A DNA stretch of 12,707 nucleotides from JASHVB01 sp049522565 (GTDB taxonomy: Bacteria > Pseudomonadota > Alphaproteobacteria > Acetobacterales > Acetobacteraceae), in contig JBEKNT010000176.1 of assembly GCA_049522565.1 (NCBI GenBank), positions 1-12,707 of the forward strand, given 5' to 3'. Position numbers and translations under genes: made by a program. Positions 1 through 6,869 of the stretch are shown here, piece after piece (positions within the stretch are counted from its first letter, which is position 1; the number at the start of each line of letters is the position of its first letter). The notes under the pieces were generated by a model. That model saw nothing but the letters and a program-made list of their open reading frames with translations, was not told where the DNA came from and ran no database searches.

Positions 1-254
1 CGCTGTCCTCGGTGTTGAAGGTGAAGGGCACCGAATTGCTGCAGGCGACCACAGAACTGGCGATGGATGTCGCCGGTCCGCTGTCGATGCCGGTCTGGGC
101 GGAGGAACTCGAAGCGATGAACGAGCCGGACGACATGCTGGAAGCCGCCAGCGCGTCCACCGGCAGCTACCTGTTCCTGCGCGCCGCGTCGATCTATGGC
201 GGCACCAACGAAATTCAGAAGAACATTCTTACCAAAGCCGTGTTGGGGCTCTGA
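1..254 (+). CDS. Acyl-CoA dehydrogenase, C-terminal fragment
   Basis: This is the 3' end of a gene that begins before the window; the first complete codon is at position 3 and about 83 residues are visible. The end IYGGTNEIQKNI...VLGL is the classic C-terminal helix and FAD/dimer-contact segment of flavin acyl-CoA dehydrogenases, which introduce the alpha-beta double bond into acyl-CoA esters in the cytoplasm. At the place where medium-chain enzymes carry the catalytic Glu (YEGT), this protein has YGGT. If it is active, its base must come from elsewhere, as in the isovaleryl-CoA type. The stop TGA shares its last base with the ATG of the next acyl-CoA dehydrogenase (TGATG), so the two are probably translationally coupled and may form a hetero-oligomer. 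The family call is secure; the substrate is unknown. Confidence 0.9.
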   Translation, partial: LSSVLKVKGTELLQATTELAMDVAGPLSMPVWAEELEAMNEPDDMLEAASASTGSYLFLRAASIYGGTNEIQKNILTKAVLGL

Positions 255-1390
255 TGGATTTCGAACTCTCCGACGAGCAACGGCTGCTGCAGGATTCGAT
301 CACCCGGCTGCTGGGGGATCGTTATGCCTTCGAGCAACGCAAGAACTATCTGAAGACGCCGGAAGGCTTTTCCCCCGCGCTGTGGTCGCAATACGCCGAG
401 CTTGGGTTGCTCGGTCTGCCTTTCGCCGAGGAATACGGCGGGTTCGGCGGCGGCGCGCAGGAGATCATGCTGGTCATGCAGGCCTTCGGCCGTGCGCTGA
501 TCCTGGAACCGTATCTGGCGACAGTGGTGCTCGGCGGCACGGCGCTGCGGTTTGCCGGCAGCGTCGCACAGAAATCCGAGCTGCTGCCGGCGATTGCCGA
601 GGGGCGTATGAAGCTCGCCTTCGCGCATTCCGAGCGGCAGGCGCGCTATGACCTGACGGACGTGGTGACCACGGCGAAACGCAGCGGCAACGGCTGGGTG
701 CTGGACGGAGCGAAGTCTGTGGTGACGCACGGCGATGCCGCCGACCGGCTGGTGCTGAGTGCCCGCACCTCCGGCGATCGCCATGATGCCGACGGCATTA
801 CGCTGTTCCTGGTGAATACGGCGGCGCCGGGGCTGGCGCGCCGCGGCTACGCCACGCGGGATGAGCAGCGCGCTGCCGATGTCGCGTTGTCGAACGTGAC
901 GGTTGCCGATGCGGATGTGCTGGGCGAGGTCGGCAAGGGGCTGGCGATCGTGCAGCGCATTGTGGAGGCCGGTATCGCCGCCACTGCCGCCGAAGCGGTT
1001 GGCGCCATGGAGGCGATGCACAGCATGACGCTGGAATACAGCAAGACTCGAGAGCAGTTTGGCAAGCCGATCGGAAGCTATCAGGTGGTGCAGCATCGGT
1101 TGGCGGACATGTTCATGACGATGGAACAGGGCCGCAGCATGGCGATGCTCGCGACGATGATGGTGGAGCATCCGGATCCTGATGAACGCGCGCGCAAGAT
1201 CGCCATGGCGAAGGTCGGCGTGGGCCAGGCGGCGCGCTACGTGTCGCAAAGCGCGATCCAGATGCATGGCGGGATCGGCATGACGGAGGAATACGCCGTC
1301 GGCCACTATTTCCGCCGCTGCATGGTGACCGAGCGGCTGTTCGGCGATCCGGCGTATTACTTGCAGAAACTCGCAGAAGACGTGGAGTAA
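254..1390 (+). CDS. Acyl-CoA dehydrogenase family protein (second of a coupled pair)
   Basis: This 378-residue protein has the normal family length. The N-terminal helical domain starts MDFELSDEQRLLQDS. The central beta domain covers roughly residues 120-230. The C-terminal domain carries REQFGKPIGSYQ (266-277) and QMHGGIGMTEE (336-346), which contact FAD and the partner subunit. The C-terminus reads ERLFGDPAYYLQKLA, with neither YEGT nor YGGT, so the usual C-terminal catalytic Glu is absent. Such divergent members often sit next to a second acyl-CoA dehydrogenase and act as partners in heteromeric enzymes, for example in steroid side-chain oxidation. The start is fixed by the 1-base overlap with the preceding gene. 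Family assignment is firm, the heteromer is inferred, and the substrate (fatty, branched or alicyclic acyl-CoA) cannot be read from the sequence. Confidence 0.9.
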   Translation: MDFELSDEQRLLQDSITRLLGDRYAFEQRKNYLKTPEGFSPALWSQYAELGLLGLPFAEEYGGFGGGAQEIMLVMQAFGRALILEPYLATVVLGGTALRFAGSVAQKSELLPAIAEGRMKLAFAHSERQARYDLTDVVTTAKRSGNGWVLDGAKSVVTHGDAADRLVLSARTSGDRHDADGITLFLVNTAAPGLARRGYATRDEQRAADVALSNVTVADADVLGEVGKGLAIVQRIVEAGIAATAAEAVGAMEAMHSMTLEYSKTREQFGKPIGSYQVVQHRLADMFMTMEQGRSMAMLATMMVEHPDPDERARKIAMAKVGVGQAARYVSQSAIQMHGGIGMTEEYAVGHYFRRCMVTERLFGDPAYYLQKLAEDVE

Positions 1391-1399
1391 CAGTTGCAT

Positions 1400-1420
1400 C
1401 TCGCCCGCAAAGCGGGCGAG
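1400..1420. terminator. Perfect hairpin between convergent genes
   Basis: CTCGCCCGC (1400-1408), an AAA loop and GCGGGCGAG (1412-1420) form a perfect 9-bp stem. It lies 10 bases past the acyl-CoA dehydrogenase stop and 2 bases past the stop of the convergent gene, where a bidirectional terminator would sit. There is no long T tract on either side (GTTT follows on the plus strand), so an intrinsic terminator is likely but not certain. Confidence 0.65.
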
Positions 1421-1422
1421 GT

Positions 1423-2319
1423 TTACAGGGCCTCCGCGGCCAAGGAGTTGTCCACGCAAGATTCGAACGGAATGGCGCGTTGCAGCACACCGCCTGACAG
1501 CATGGCCGATTGCAATCGGTCGAATCCCTCGCGTCGTAACACCGGATCCGGCGCATAGAGGCCCAACGCGCGATAACGTTCGATCGCCGCGGCAAATACC
1601 GGCGACGGCACGTCGGGGAAGAATTGCGCCAACGCGGCGGCCACGTCAGTGCCCGGCGTCACGGCCATCCAGCGCAGCGCGCGGTACATGCCGCGCACCA
1701 TCGCGGCGAATTCGCCGCGCCGCGCCACCAGCGCGGAGCGACGGGCGACCAGCGTTGTGTAGGCGGTCAGACCGCGCGTCGCCGCCGCGTACCAGATATG
1801 GCCGACGCCCTCCGCCACCAACGTTTCAGCATAGGGCTGGAACAACTGCACCGCATCCAACGTGCCAGCCCGCAGCGCCGCGGCATTCGCTGCCATGCTC
1901 GGACCACTGACGCGGCCCACCATGGTGGGATCGATTCCGGCGCGGCGCAGGTCGTCCTGCAAGCACAGCCAGGGTGTCGGCACTTCGGCAACCGAGGCGA
2001 AGCGCTGCCCGACCAGATCGGCCAACCGGAAATCCTCCCGCGGTTCGCGCCCGACAATAAAGAACGGGTCGCGCGCCACGACATCGCAGAAGCACACGGT
2101 ATCGCAGGCCGGATCGGCGGCATGCGTCAGCAGCACGCGCAACGGCCCGCCCCACATGGCGTCCACCCTGCCGGCCAGCAGATCCGCCGCGGTGCTGGCC
2201 GGATCGGGCGAGGGACGCAACGTCACCGCGACGCCCTCCGCCTGGTACGCGCCGATGGCGAACGCGGCGTAGAACGGCGCATAAAACAGTGCCCGGAAAT
2301 TTTCCGACAGTGTCAGCAT
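1423..2319 (-). CDS. THI5/NMT1-like substrate-binding domain protein, no signal peptide
   Basis: This 298-residue protein has the fold of periplasmic binding proteins of the NMT1/THI5/SsuA group. FYAPFYAAFAIGAYQAEGV (about residues 12-30) matches the first helix and strand of the mature domain. An LLAGRVDAMWGGPLR block (about 48-61) and a VCFCDVVARDPFFIVGREP block (75-93) follow. The frame stays open upstream to 2571, but ATG at 2319 is preferred: it has a GGAAGG-type ribosome site upstream and the longer version would overlap the divergent gene. With this start the protein begins directly at the mature domain with no export signal. No ABC permease or ATPase gene is in the window. Cys72, Cys76 and Cys78 form a CxxxCxC cluster. 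It could be a cytosolic ligand-binding protein, a decoupled transporter component or a THI5-like enzyme; I cannot choose. Confidence 0.75.
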   Translation of the reverse strand: MLTLSENFRALFYAPFYAAFAIGAYQAEGVAVTLRPSPDPASTAADLLAGRVDAMWGGPLRVLLTHAADPACDTVCFCDVVARDPFFIVGREPREDFRLADLVGQRFASVAEVPTPWLCLQDDLRRAGIDPTMVGRVSGPSMAANAAALRAGTLDAVQLFQPYAETLVAEGVGHIWYAAATRGLTAYTTLVARRSALVARRGEFAAMVRGMYRALRWMAVTPGTDVAAALAQFFPDVPSPVFAAAIERYRALGLYAPDPVLRREGFDRLQSAMLSGGVLQRAIPFESCVDNSLAAEAL

Positions 2320-2391
2320 GTCCGCCCTTCCCCGCCGCAGCCCACCGCCTACCATGCACCCGGCCAGGCACTGGCAAAAGGGGAGAAACAC

Positions 2392-3357
2392 ATGCGCATC
2401 GTGCTGATCGGCGTCTCGCATTGGCATACGCCGTTCTATCTCGACCCCGCGCTGGAGGGTTCCGATGTGACGATCGTCGGCGTCAGCGATGCCGATGCGG
2501 CGCGGGCTCAGCCGGTGGCAGCCAAGGCCGGATGCCCCGCTTTCGCCGACTATCGCGAGATGTGCGCGCAACTACGGCCAGACTTCGCCTTCGCGCTGGG
2601 CCGCCATTGCGACATGGCCGAGGAAGCCCGGTTCCTGATCGGGCAGAAGATTCCCTTCGCCATGGAAAAGCCCTGCGGCATCAGCAGCGCCGAGGTGCAC
2701 GACATCGCCGCACGCGCGGCACAGGCCGGCGTGTTTGCGGCGGTACCCTTCGTGCTGCGCTACTGCCCGCTGATCGACACGATCCGCGAAGTTGCCGCCG
2801 GCGAGGCGATTCAATACATCACATTCAAATTCGTCGGCGGCATGGTAGATCGGTACCATCAGCAGCGCGTCCCCTGGATGCTGGACCGCGCACTCTCCGG
2901 CGGCGGTCCCCTGCTCAATCTTGGCGTGCACCACTTGGATCTTTGCCGTGTGCTGCTGAACGACGCGGCTCTGAAAGTGGTGGGCGCGGCAATGTCGAAC
3001 CATACCGCGCATCTGACGATCGAGGACCACGCCGTGGTGCTGCTGCGTGGCGGCGGCGCGACCTGCATGGTGGAGACCGGCTATTTGTATCCGGCGCCGA
3101 ACTCGGTGTTCGACATGCACTACAGCGTCCGCACGGAGGGCCACTATTTCGCCGCGCGCGACAACCAGACGCTGGAGATCGTCACCAACGATCGCCGGCG
3201 TGAAACCCGCCAGATGCCGCTGACCAACGTGTTCTTCTACCCCCAATTCGTGCGCGATACGCTGCGCCGGGTGCAGGTGGGGGAAAAGCCGATCGCTGGT
3301 CTCGACGATATGGCAGCGGCGATGGACCTGGTGCAGGCGGCATATGCCAGCGGGTGA
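2392..3357 (+). CDS. Gfo/Idh/MocA-family oxidoreductase
   Basis: This 321-residue protein matches the usual length of NAD(P)-dependent sugar, inositol and biliverdin-type dehydrogenases. The N-terminal Rossmann fold begins MRIVLIGVSHWHTPF, where the canonical GxGxxG is degenerate. EKP at 92-94 holds the conserved cofactor/catalytic lysine. GGGPLLNLGVHHLDL (170-184) supplies the Asp/His pair typical of the substrate domain. ATG 2392 is chosen because GGGGAG lies about 6 bases upstream; the open frame extends much further back, but only as the antisense of the divergent gene. The 72 bases between it and the THI5-like gene must carry both promoters. Divergence suggests shared regulation, perhaps around one small-molecule ligand. 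The substrate is unknown; it is probably a sugar, cyclitol or related polyol. Confidence 0.85.
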   Translation: MRIVLIGVSHWHTPFYLDPALEGSDVTIVGVSDADAARAQPVAAKAGCPAFADYREMCAQLRPDFAFALGRHCDMAEEARFLIGQKIPFAMEKPCGISSAEVHDIAARAAQAGVFAAVPFVLRYCPLIDTIREVAAGEAIQYITFKFVGGMVDRYHQQRVPWMLDRALSGGGPLLNLGVHHLDLCRVLLNDAALKVVGAAMSNHTAHLTIEDHAVVLLRGGGATCMVETGYLYPAPNSVFDMHYSVRTEGHYFAARDNQTLEIVTNDRRRETRQMPLTNVFFYPQFVRDTLRRVQVGEKPIAGLDDMAAAMDLVQAAYASG

Positions 3358-3471
3358 CCGGCCGCCGGCCGATGGTGGACGCAAGCGGCAGAGCGGCGCG
3401 GCGGCGGCGACCCTCTGGCGCAACGCGACGATTGCCCCCATCTTCCGCGCAGCGCGAAGGAGGATCAGGCC

Positions 3472-4248
3472 ATGGACGACATGACCCAACAGGGTGAGGT
3501 ATGCGGCCCGGACGGCTGCGAGGTGCCGGCGGGCACCGCGACCACCATGCGCACCGAAGCGTCGGTTGGCACCCGCATCGACATCGTGTCCGATGCGATC
3601 TGCCCGTGGTGCTATGTCGGCAAGCGGCAGCTCGAACGCGCGCTGGCGATGCTGGCCGATGAGGGGCTGCATTTCTCGGTGCATTGGAACCCGTTCCAGC
3701 TCAATCCCGACATGCCGAAGGAAGGCCGCGACCGCGCCGCCTATCGCGCGTGGAAGTTCGGCAGTGTCGAGCGGATGCGCGAGGCGGATGCCAGGGTGGC
3801 GCAGGCCGCGGCGAATGTCGGCCTGCCGTTCCGCCAGGACCTGATGCTGCGCACACCCAATACCATCGACGCGCACCGGCTGATCTGGTTCGCCGGTCAG
3901 CTTGAGCCTGCCCCCGCGAAGGCGGGGGGTGCGCAAGACGCAACGATGGAGGCGGTGTTCAAAGCCTATTTCATCCAGGGCCGCGACATCGGCGACGCGG
4001 CGGTGCTGGCGGATTGCGCCGCGCAGGCCGGGCTGGATCGCGAGGCGGTGTTGGAATTCCTCGCCGGCGATGTTGCGGCGCAGGAGATGCGTGCGGCCGA
4101 CCAGGCGGCGCGCGAGGCGGGGGTGAACGGCGTGCCGTCGTTCTTCCTCGATGGCTACGGGTTGTTCTCCGGTGCGATACCGGCCGAGACGATGGCCGAC
4201 GCGCTGCGCAAGGGCCAGGCGATTCTGCGGCAGCGCGCGGCGGCATAG
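3472..4248 (+). CDS. DsbA-family oxidoreductase (FrnE-like)
   Basis: This 258-residue protein has a thioredoxin fold with a helical insertion. The redox site CPWC is at residues 44-47 in DAICPWCYVGKRQLE, and the cis-proline loop is GVPSFF (220-225). It belongs to the FrnE/2-hydroxychromene-2-carboxylate isomerase branch, which keeps the cysteine pair and works in the cytoplasm as a disulfide oxidoreductase or isomerase, often linked to oxidative stress. The start at 3472 has a strong AAGGAGG 8 bases upstream. It adds an N-terminal extension with CGPDGC (residues 11-16), so a shorter protein starting at Met26 is also possible. Residues 144-153 (LEPAPAKAGG) are encoded by a palindromic repeat that appears inserted in frame between RLIWFAGQ and AQDATMEAVFKAYF; relatives are expected to run through here without it. 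No signal peptide is visible. Confidence 0.85.
   Translation: MDDMTQQGEVCGPDGCEVPAGTATTMRTEASVGTRIDIVSDAICPWCYVGKRQLERALAMLADEGLHFSVHWNPFQLNPDMPKEGRDRAAYRAWKFGSVERMREADARVAQAAANVGLPFRQDLMLRTPNTIDAHRLIWFAGQLEPAPAKAGGAQDATMEAVFKAYFIQGRDIGDAAVLADCAAQAGLDREAVLEFLAGDVAAQEMRAADQAAREAGVNGVPSFFLDGYGLFSGAIPAETMADALRKGQAILRQRAAA
3908..3931. repeat. REP-like palindrome inside the DsbA-family gene
   Basis: CCCCCGC (3911-3917), loop GAAG and GCGGGGG (3922-3928) make a 7-bp perfect stem. The core resembles the dispersed CCCCGCGAAGGCGGGG palindromes of alphaproteobacterial intergenic regions. Here it sits inside an open reading frame and keeps the frame. Confidence 0.65.
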
Positions 4249-4281
4249 CAGCGCAACAGGGAAATCTTTCGGTTTTGCCGA

Positions 4282-4309
4282 CCGGCGCGGCACGTTCCTG
4301 CCACGCCGG
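4282..4309. terminator. Hairpin downstream of the DsbA-family gene
   Basis: CCGGCG-C-GGCA (4282-4292) pairs with TGCC-A-CGCCGG (4299-4309), 10 of 11 pairs, around a 6-base loop. It starts 34 bases after the DsbA-family stop and lies upstream of the next promoter, so a transcription terminator fits best. No U-run follows. Confidence 0.4.
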
Positions 4310-4348
4310 GATGCGCCGGCACGAGGTTATTGCCTGTTCGATGCAGCG

Positions 4349-4377
4349 CTTCACGCCAGCGCCGCCTCCTGTATAGT
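4349..4377 (+). promoter_or_regulatory. Sigma70-type promoter for the sulfhydrylase gene
   Basis: CTTCAC (4349-4354) as -35 and TATAGT (4372-4377) as -10 are spaced by 17 bases. This is close to the alphaproteobacterial housekeeping pattern CTTGAC-N17-TATAAT and stands out from the GC-rich surroundings. Transcription would begin near 4384, giving a leader of only about 20 bases before ATG 4404. Confidence 0.55.
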
Positions 4378-4403
4378 CCCGCATCACCTTGGGAGGGCGA
4401 AGC

Positions 4404-5717
4404 ATGTCGAAGCATCCGGAGACGCTCGCGCTGCATGCGGGATGGCGGCGTGATCCCGCCACCAATGCGGTGGCGGTACCGATCTACCAGACCACGTCGT
4501 ATCAGTTCGACAGCACGGAACACGCCGCCAACCTGTTCGGACTGCGCGAGCTAGGCAACATCTACACGCGCATCATGAACCCGACGCAGGATGCGTTCGA
4601 GAAACGGCTCGCCGCGCTTGAAGGCGGCGCGGCGGCGCTGGCGCTGGCGTCGGGCCAATCGGCCTCCGCCTTCGCGGTGATGAACCTGGCGCGGGCGGGC
4701 GATAATATCGTCAGTTCCACGGACCTGTATGGCGGGACCTGGAACCTGTTCGGCAACACGCTGAAGGACCTGGGCATCGAGACGCGCTTCGTCGATCCCA
4801 CCGATCCGGAGGCCTTCGCGCGTGCCACCGACGATCGCACGCGCGCCTACTACGCCGAAACGCTGCCCAATCCGAAGCTGATCCCGTTCCCGATCGCGGA
4901 AGTCGCAGCGATCGGACGCAAGTTCGGCATTCCGCTGATCATGGACAACACGGCGGCGCCGATCCTGGTGAAGCCGTTCGAGCATGGCGCCGCGGTGGTG
5001 ATGTATTCGACGACCAAGTATATCGGCGGCCACGGCACGTCGATCGGCGGTGCGGTGATCGACGGCGGCAATTTCGACTGGGAGGCGCATCCCGCGCGCC
5101 AGCCGCTGCTGAACACGCCCGACCCCAGCTACCACGGCGCGGTGTGGGCGCAGGCAGCCAAGCCGCTCGGGCCGATCGCGTATATATTGCGCATGCGGGT
5201 GGTGTTGCTGCGCGACCTTGGCGCGGCGGTGGCTCCGTTGAATGCGTTCCTGTTCCTGCAAGGGCTGGAAACGCTGCCGCTGCGCATCCGCGAGCACAGC
5301 AAGAACGCATTGGCGGTGGCGCAATTCCTGTCGGGTCGGCCGGATGTCACGCGGGTGATCCATCCGGCGTTTCACAAGGGCATCGGCGCCGAACGTACCG
5401 CGAAATACCTGCCGCATGGCCAGGGTGGGCTGGTTGGCTTCGAACTCGCCGGTGGGGCAGATGCGGGGCGGCGGTTCATCGATGCGTTGCAGATGTTCTA
5501 CCACGTGGCGAATATCGGCGACGCGCGCAGCCTGGCGATCCATCCGGCCAGCACGACCCATTCGCAACTCTCGGTGGAAGAGCAGGCGGCGACGGGCGTG
5601 ACGCCGGGTTATGTGCGGCTGTCGGTGGGAATCGAGCATATCGACGACATCCTGTCCGACCTGACGCAGGCGCTGGATGCGGCCAGTGGGGCTGCTGTGA
5701 AGCAGGCGGCGGCGTAG
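4404..5717 (+). CDS. metY: O-acetylhomoserine sulfhydrylase (PLP-dependent)
   Basis: This 437-residue protein matches the length of MetY-type O-acetylhomoserine aminocarboxypropyltransferases, which make homocysteine from O-acetylhomoserine and sulfide. It belongs to the Cys/Met metabolism PLP family. Landmarks are YTRIMNP (54-60), phosphate-binding ASGQSA (82-87), DLYGGT (107-112), MDNTAAP (180-186) with the pyridine-contacting Asp181, and YSTTKYIGGHGTSIGG (201-216) with the Schiff-base Lys205. The C-terminal domain includes HPASTTHSQLS. ATG 4404 is chosen over an upstream TTG at 4389 because GGGAGGG lies 6 bases before it. A promoter is visible about 30 bases upstream, so the gene probably has its own transcript. 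It acts in the cytoplasm in methionine synthesis. Cystathionine-type or methanethiol-using variants of the family cannot be excluded from sequence alone. Confidence 0.9.
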   Translation: MSKHPETLALHAGWRRDPATNAVAVPIYQTTSYQFDSTEHAANLFGLRELGNIYTRIMNPTQDAFEKRLAALEGGAAALALASGQSASAFAVMNLARAGDNIVSSTDLYGGTWNLFGNTLKDLGIETRFVDPTDPEAFARATDDRTRAYYAETLPNPKLIPFPIAEVAAIGRKFGIPLIMDNTAAPILVKPFEHGAAVVMYSTTKYIGGHGTSIGGAVIDGGNFDWEAHPARQPLLNTPDPSYHGAVWAQAAKPLGPIAYILRMRVVLLRDLGAAVAPLNAFLFLQGLETLPLRIREHSKNALAVAQFLSGRPDVTRVIHPAFHKGIGAERTAKYLPHGQGGLVGFELAGGADAGRRFIDALQMFYHVANIGDARSLAIHPASTTHSQLSVEEQAATGVTPGYVRLSVGIEHIDDILSDLTQALDAASGAAVKQAAA

Positions 5718-5722
5718 CGTCC

Positions 5723-5803
5723 CGTCATGGCCGGGCTTTAACTCGGCCATCCGCGCACGAACGATCGGGGGCAGGATGGCCGGGTCAAACCCGGCGATGA
5801 CGT
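5723..5803. repeat. Inverted pair of alphaproteobacterial palindromic repeats
   Basis: The left unit (5723-5752) contains ATGGCCG/CGGCCAT arms. The right unit (5774-5803) contains GCCGGGT/ACCCGGC arms. The reverse complement of the right unit matches the left with three substitutions and a one-base gap. The two can each fold alone or pair together across a 21-base spacer. The consensus resembles the widespread CATGGCCGGG...CCCGGCCATGAC repeat. The pair fills the gap between the sulfhydrylase and SDR genes and may also terminate transcription. Confidence 0.75.
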
Positions 5804-5821
5804 CTGGCACGGGGCTTCTTC

Positions 5822-6532
5822 ATGTCGCACGACGCATCTCGCATTGCCCTGGTCACCGGCGGCGCGCACGGCATCGGCGCGGCAATCGCCGATCGGCTTG
5901 CGCGTGACGGTTATCGCGTCGTCGTGGCGGACGTCGACGCCTTCGGCACGGCGCCGCCGGGCGGGCGCTGCGTGCAGTGCGACGTATCCGATGAGGCTTC
6001 GGTGCGCTTGCTGATCGACAGCGTTCAGGCGGCGGAAGGGCGGCTCGACGCGCTGGTGTGCAACGCCGGAATCAATATTCGTAAACCGATCGCGGCGCTG
6101 ACGCTGGCCGAATGGTCGCGGGTGATCGGCACCAACCTGACCAGCACGTTCCTGCTGACCCGCGCTGCCGAGACTTTGTTGCGTGCGGCGAAAGGGGCGG
6201 TGGTGACCATCGCCTCGTCGCGGGCTCGCATGTCCGAAGCGGACACTGAAGCCTACGCGGCCTCGAAAGGCGGGTTGGTGGCGTTGACCCACGCGCTGGC
6301 GATCAGCCTGGGACCGGACGTGCGGGTGAACTGCATCAGTCCCGGCTGGATCTTCACCAAGGGCGATCCGCCAAGGCCGGAGGACCACGCGTTCCATCCG
6401 GTCGGACGCGTCGGCACGCCGGAGGACGTCGCGGCGCTGACGGCTTTCCTGGTTGGGCCGGAGAGCGGCTTCATCACCGGCGCGGAGTTCGTCATCGACG
6501 GCGGGGTGACGCGGAAGATGATCTATCCGTAG
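5822..6532 (+). CDS. SDR-family NAD(P)-dependent oxidoreductase
   Basis: This 236-residue classical short-chain dehydrogenase has the cofactor motif TGGAHGIG (12-19), NAG (81-83), Asn105 in the active-site helix, Ser132/133 and YAASK (145-149) holding the catalytic Tyr145 and Lys149. The C-terminal region SPGWIFTK and DGGVTRKMIYP is also typical. It would interconvert an alcohol and a ketone in the cytoplasm. An Asp after the second strand (ADVD, 36-39) suggests NAD(H) rather than NADP(H). The substrate is unknown. The start ATG 5822 has no convincing ribosome-binding site, only a GGGG stretch about 7 bases upstream. The gene follows the sulfhydrylase by about 100 bases of repeat DNA, so co-transcription is doubtful. 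Confidence 0.88.
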   Translation: MSHDASRIALVTGGAHGIGAAIADRLARDGYRVVVADVDAFGTAPPGGRCVQCDVSDEASVRLLIDSVQAAEGRLDALVCNAGINIRKPIAALTLAEWSRVIGTNLTSTFLLTRAAETLLRAAKGAVVTIASSRARMSEADTEAYAASKGGLVALTHALAISLGPDVRVNCISPGWIFTKGDPPRPEDHAFHPVGRVGTPEDVAALTAFLVGPESGFITGAEFVIDGGVTRKMIYP

Positions 6533-6633
6533 TGCGATCGCCACGGATTGCAGGCGGAACTCTGGCGCTTGTGGTTCATAGATCGAGCAAGACTTATTCG
6601 CCGGATTGCGCACCAGGCCAAAGGCGCATTATC

Positions 6634-6869
6634 TTTCCTGATTACGCGCCATCCTCAGCCAGTTTAAGAAGCTGTCGAGGCAACGCCAGCCGGTCATGGC
6701 GGCCCGACATTGCTCTTCGGTGCCGTATTGCGCCTCGCAGGCTGCCTCGCCGAAGCTCTTTTGGAACTGCGCCATGTTGCGAGCCAGCGCTGATATTCCG
6801 CAGAATACCACCAATGTTCTCGTCCTGTGTCACGCGTTTTCCGGCTGAGCAAGGTGCGTAATCAGGAAA
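6634..6869. mobile_element. Miniature (MITE-like) derivative of an IS1595-type element
   Basis: The 29 bases at 6634-6662 and the reverse complement of 6841-6869 match at 25 of 29 positions. Both begin TTTCCTGATTACGC and both contain CTCAGCC. The 236-bp interior encodes only the N-terminus of a transposase on the minus strand, whose start lies about 66 bases inside the right inverted repeat. This is the layout of an insertion sequence that has lost most of its transposase by internal deletion. I find no 8-bp flanking duplication, so the insertion is old or its exact ends differ slightly. Confidence 0.7.
6640..6775 (-). pseudogene. IS1595-family transposase, N-terminal remnant
   Basis: Reading down from ATG at 6775, the product begins MAQFQKSFGEAACEAQYG followed by TEEQCRAAMTGWR. 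This resembles the start of IS1595-family transposases (xxFxxxFxxEExCxxxLxxxRWPDGFxCPxCG). The similarity stops just before the expected zinc-ribbon cysteines, and the frame runs into the left inverted repeat about 14 residues later, so the catalytic DDE/N domain is missing. It cannot be functional but could have been mobilised by a full-length relative elsewhere in the genome. An in-frame ATG at 6814 would add 13 unremarkable residues. Confidence 0.6.

Noticed and set aside
215..1459. Long open frame on the minus strand opposite the acyl-CoA dehydrogenase
   Set aside because: Its 414-residue product is His/Arg-rich with no family motifs, while the opposite strand encodes a textbook acyl-CoA dehydrogenase. 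Similar GC-rich shadows occur at 2572-4293 and 4551-5810.
1624..2391. A 256-residue N-terminal extension of the Gfo/Idh/MocA protein
   Set aside because: It is only the antisense of the THI5-like gene, and the start at 2392 has a good ribosome site and begins exactly at the Rossmann fold.
2320..2391. Defined promoters for the divergent gene pair
   Set aside because: TACCAT at 2350-2355 could be a -10 element, but no convincing -35 is present on either strand, so I do not list one.
4249..4403. Possible SAM-II riboswitch upstream of the O-acetylhomoserine sulfhydrylase
   Set aside because: This is a common location for SAM-II in Alphaproteobacteria, but the conserved pseudoknot segments are not recognisable and the predicted promoter leaves only about 20 bases of leader.
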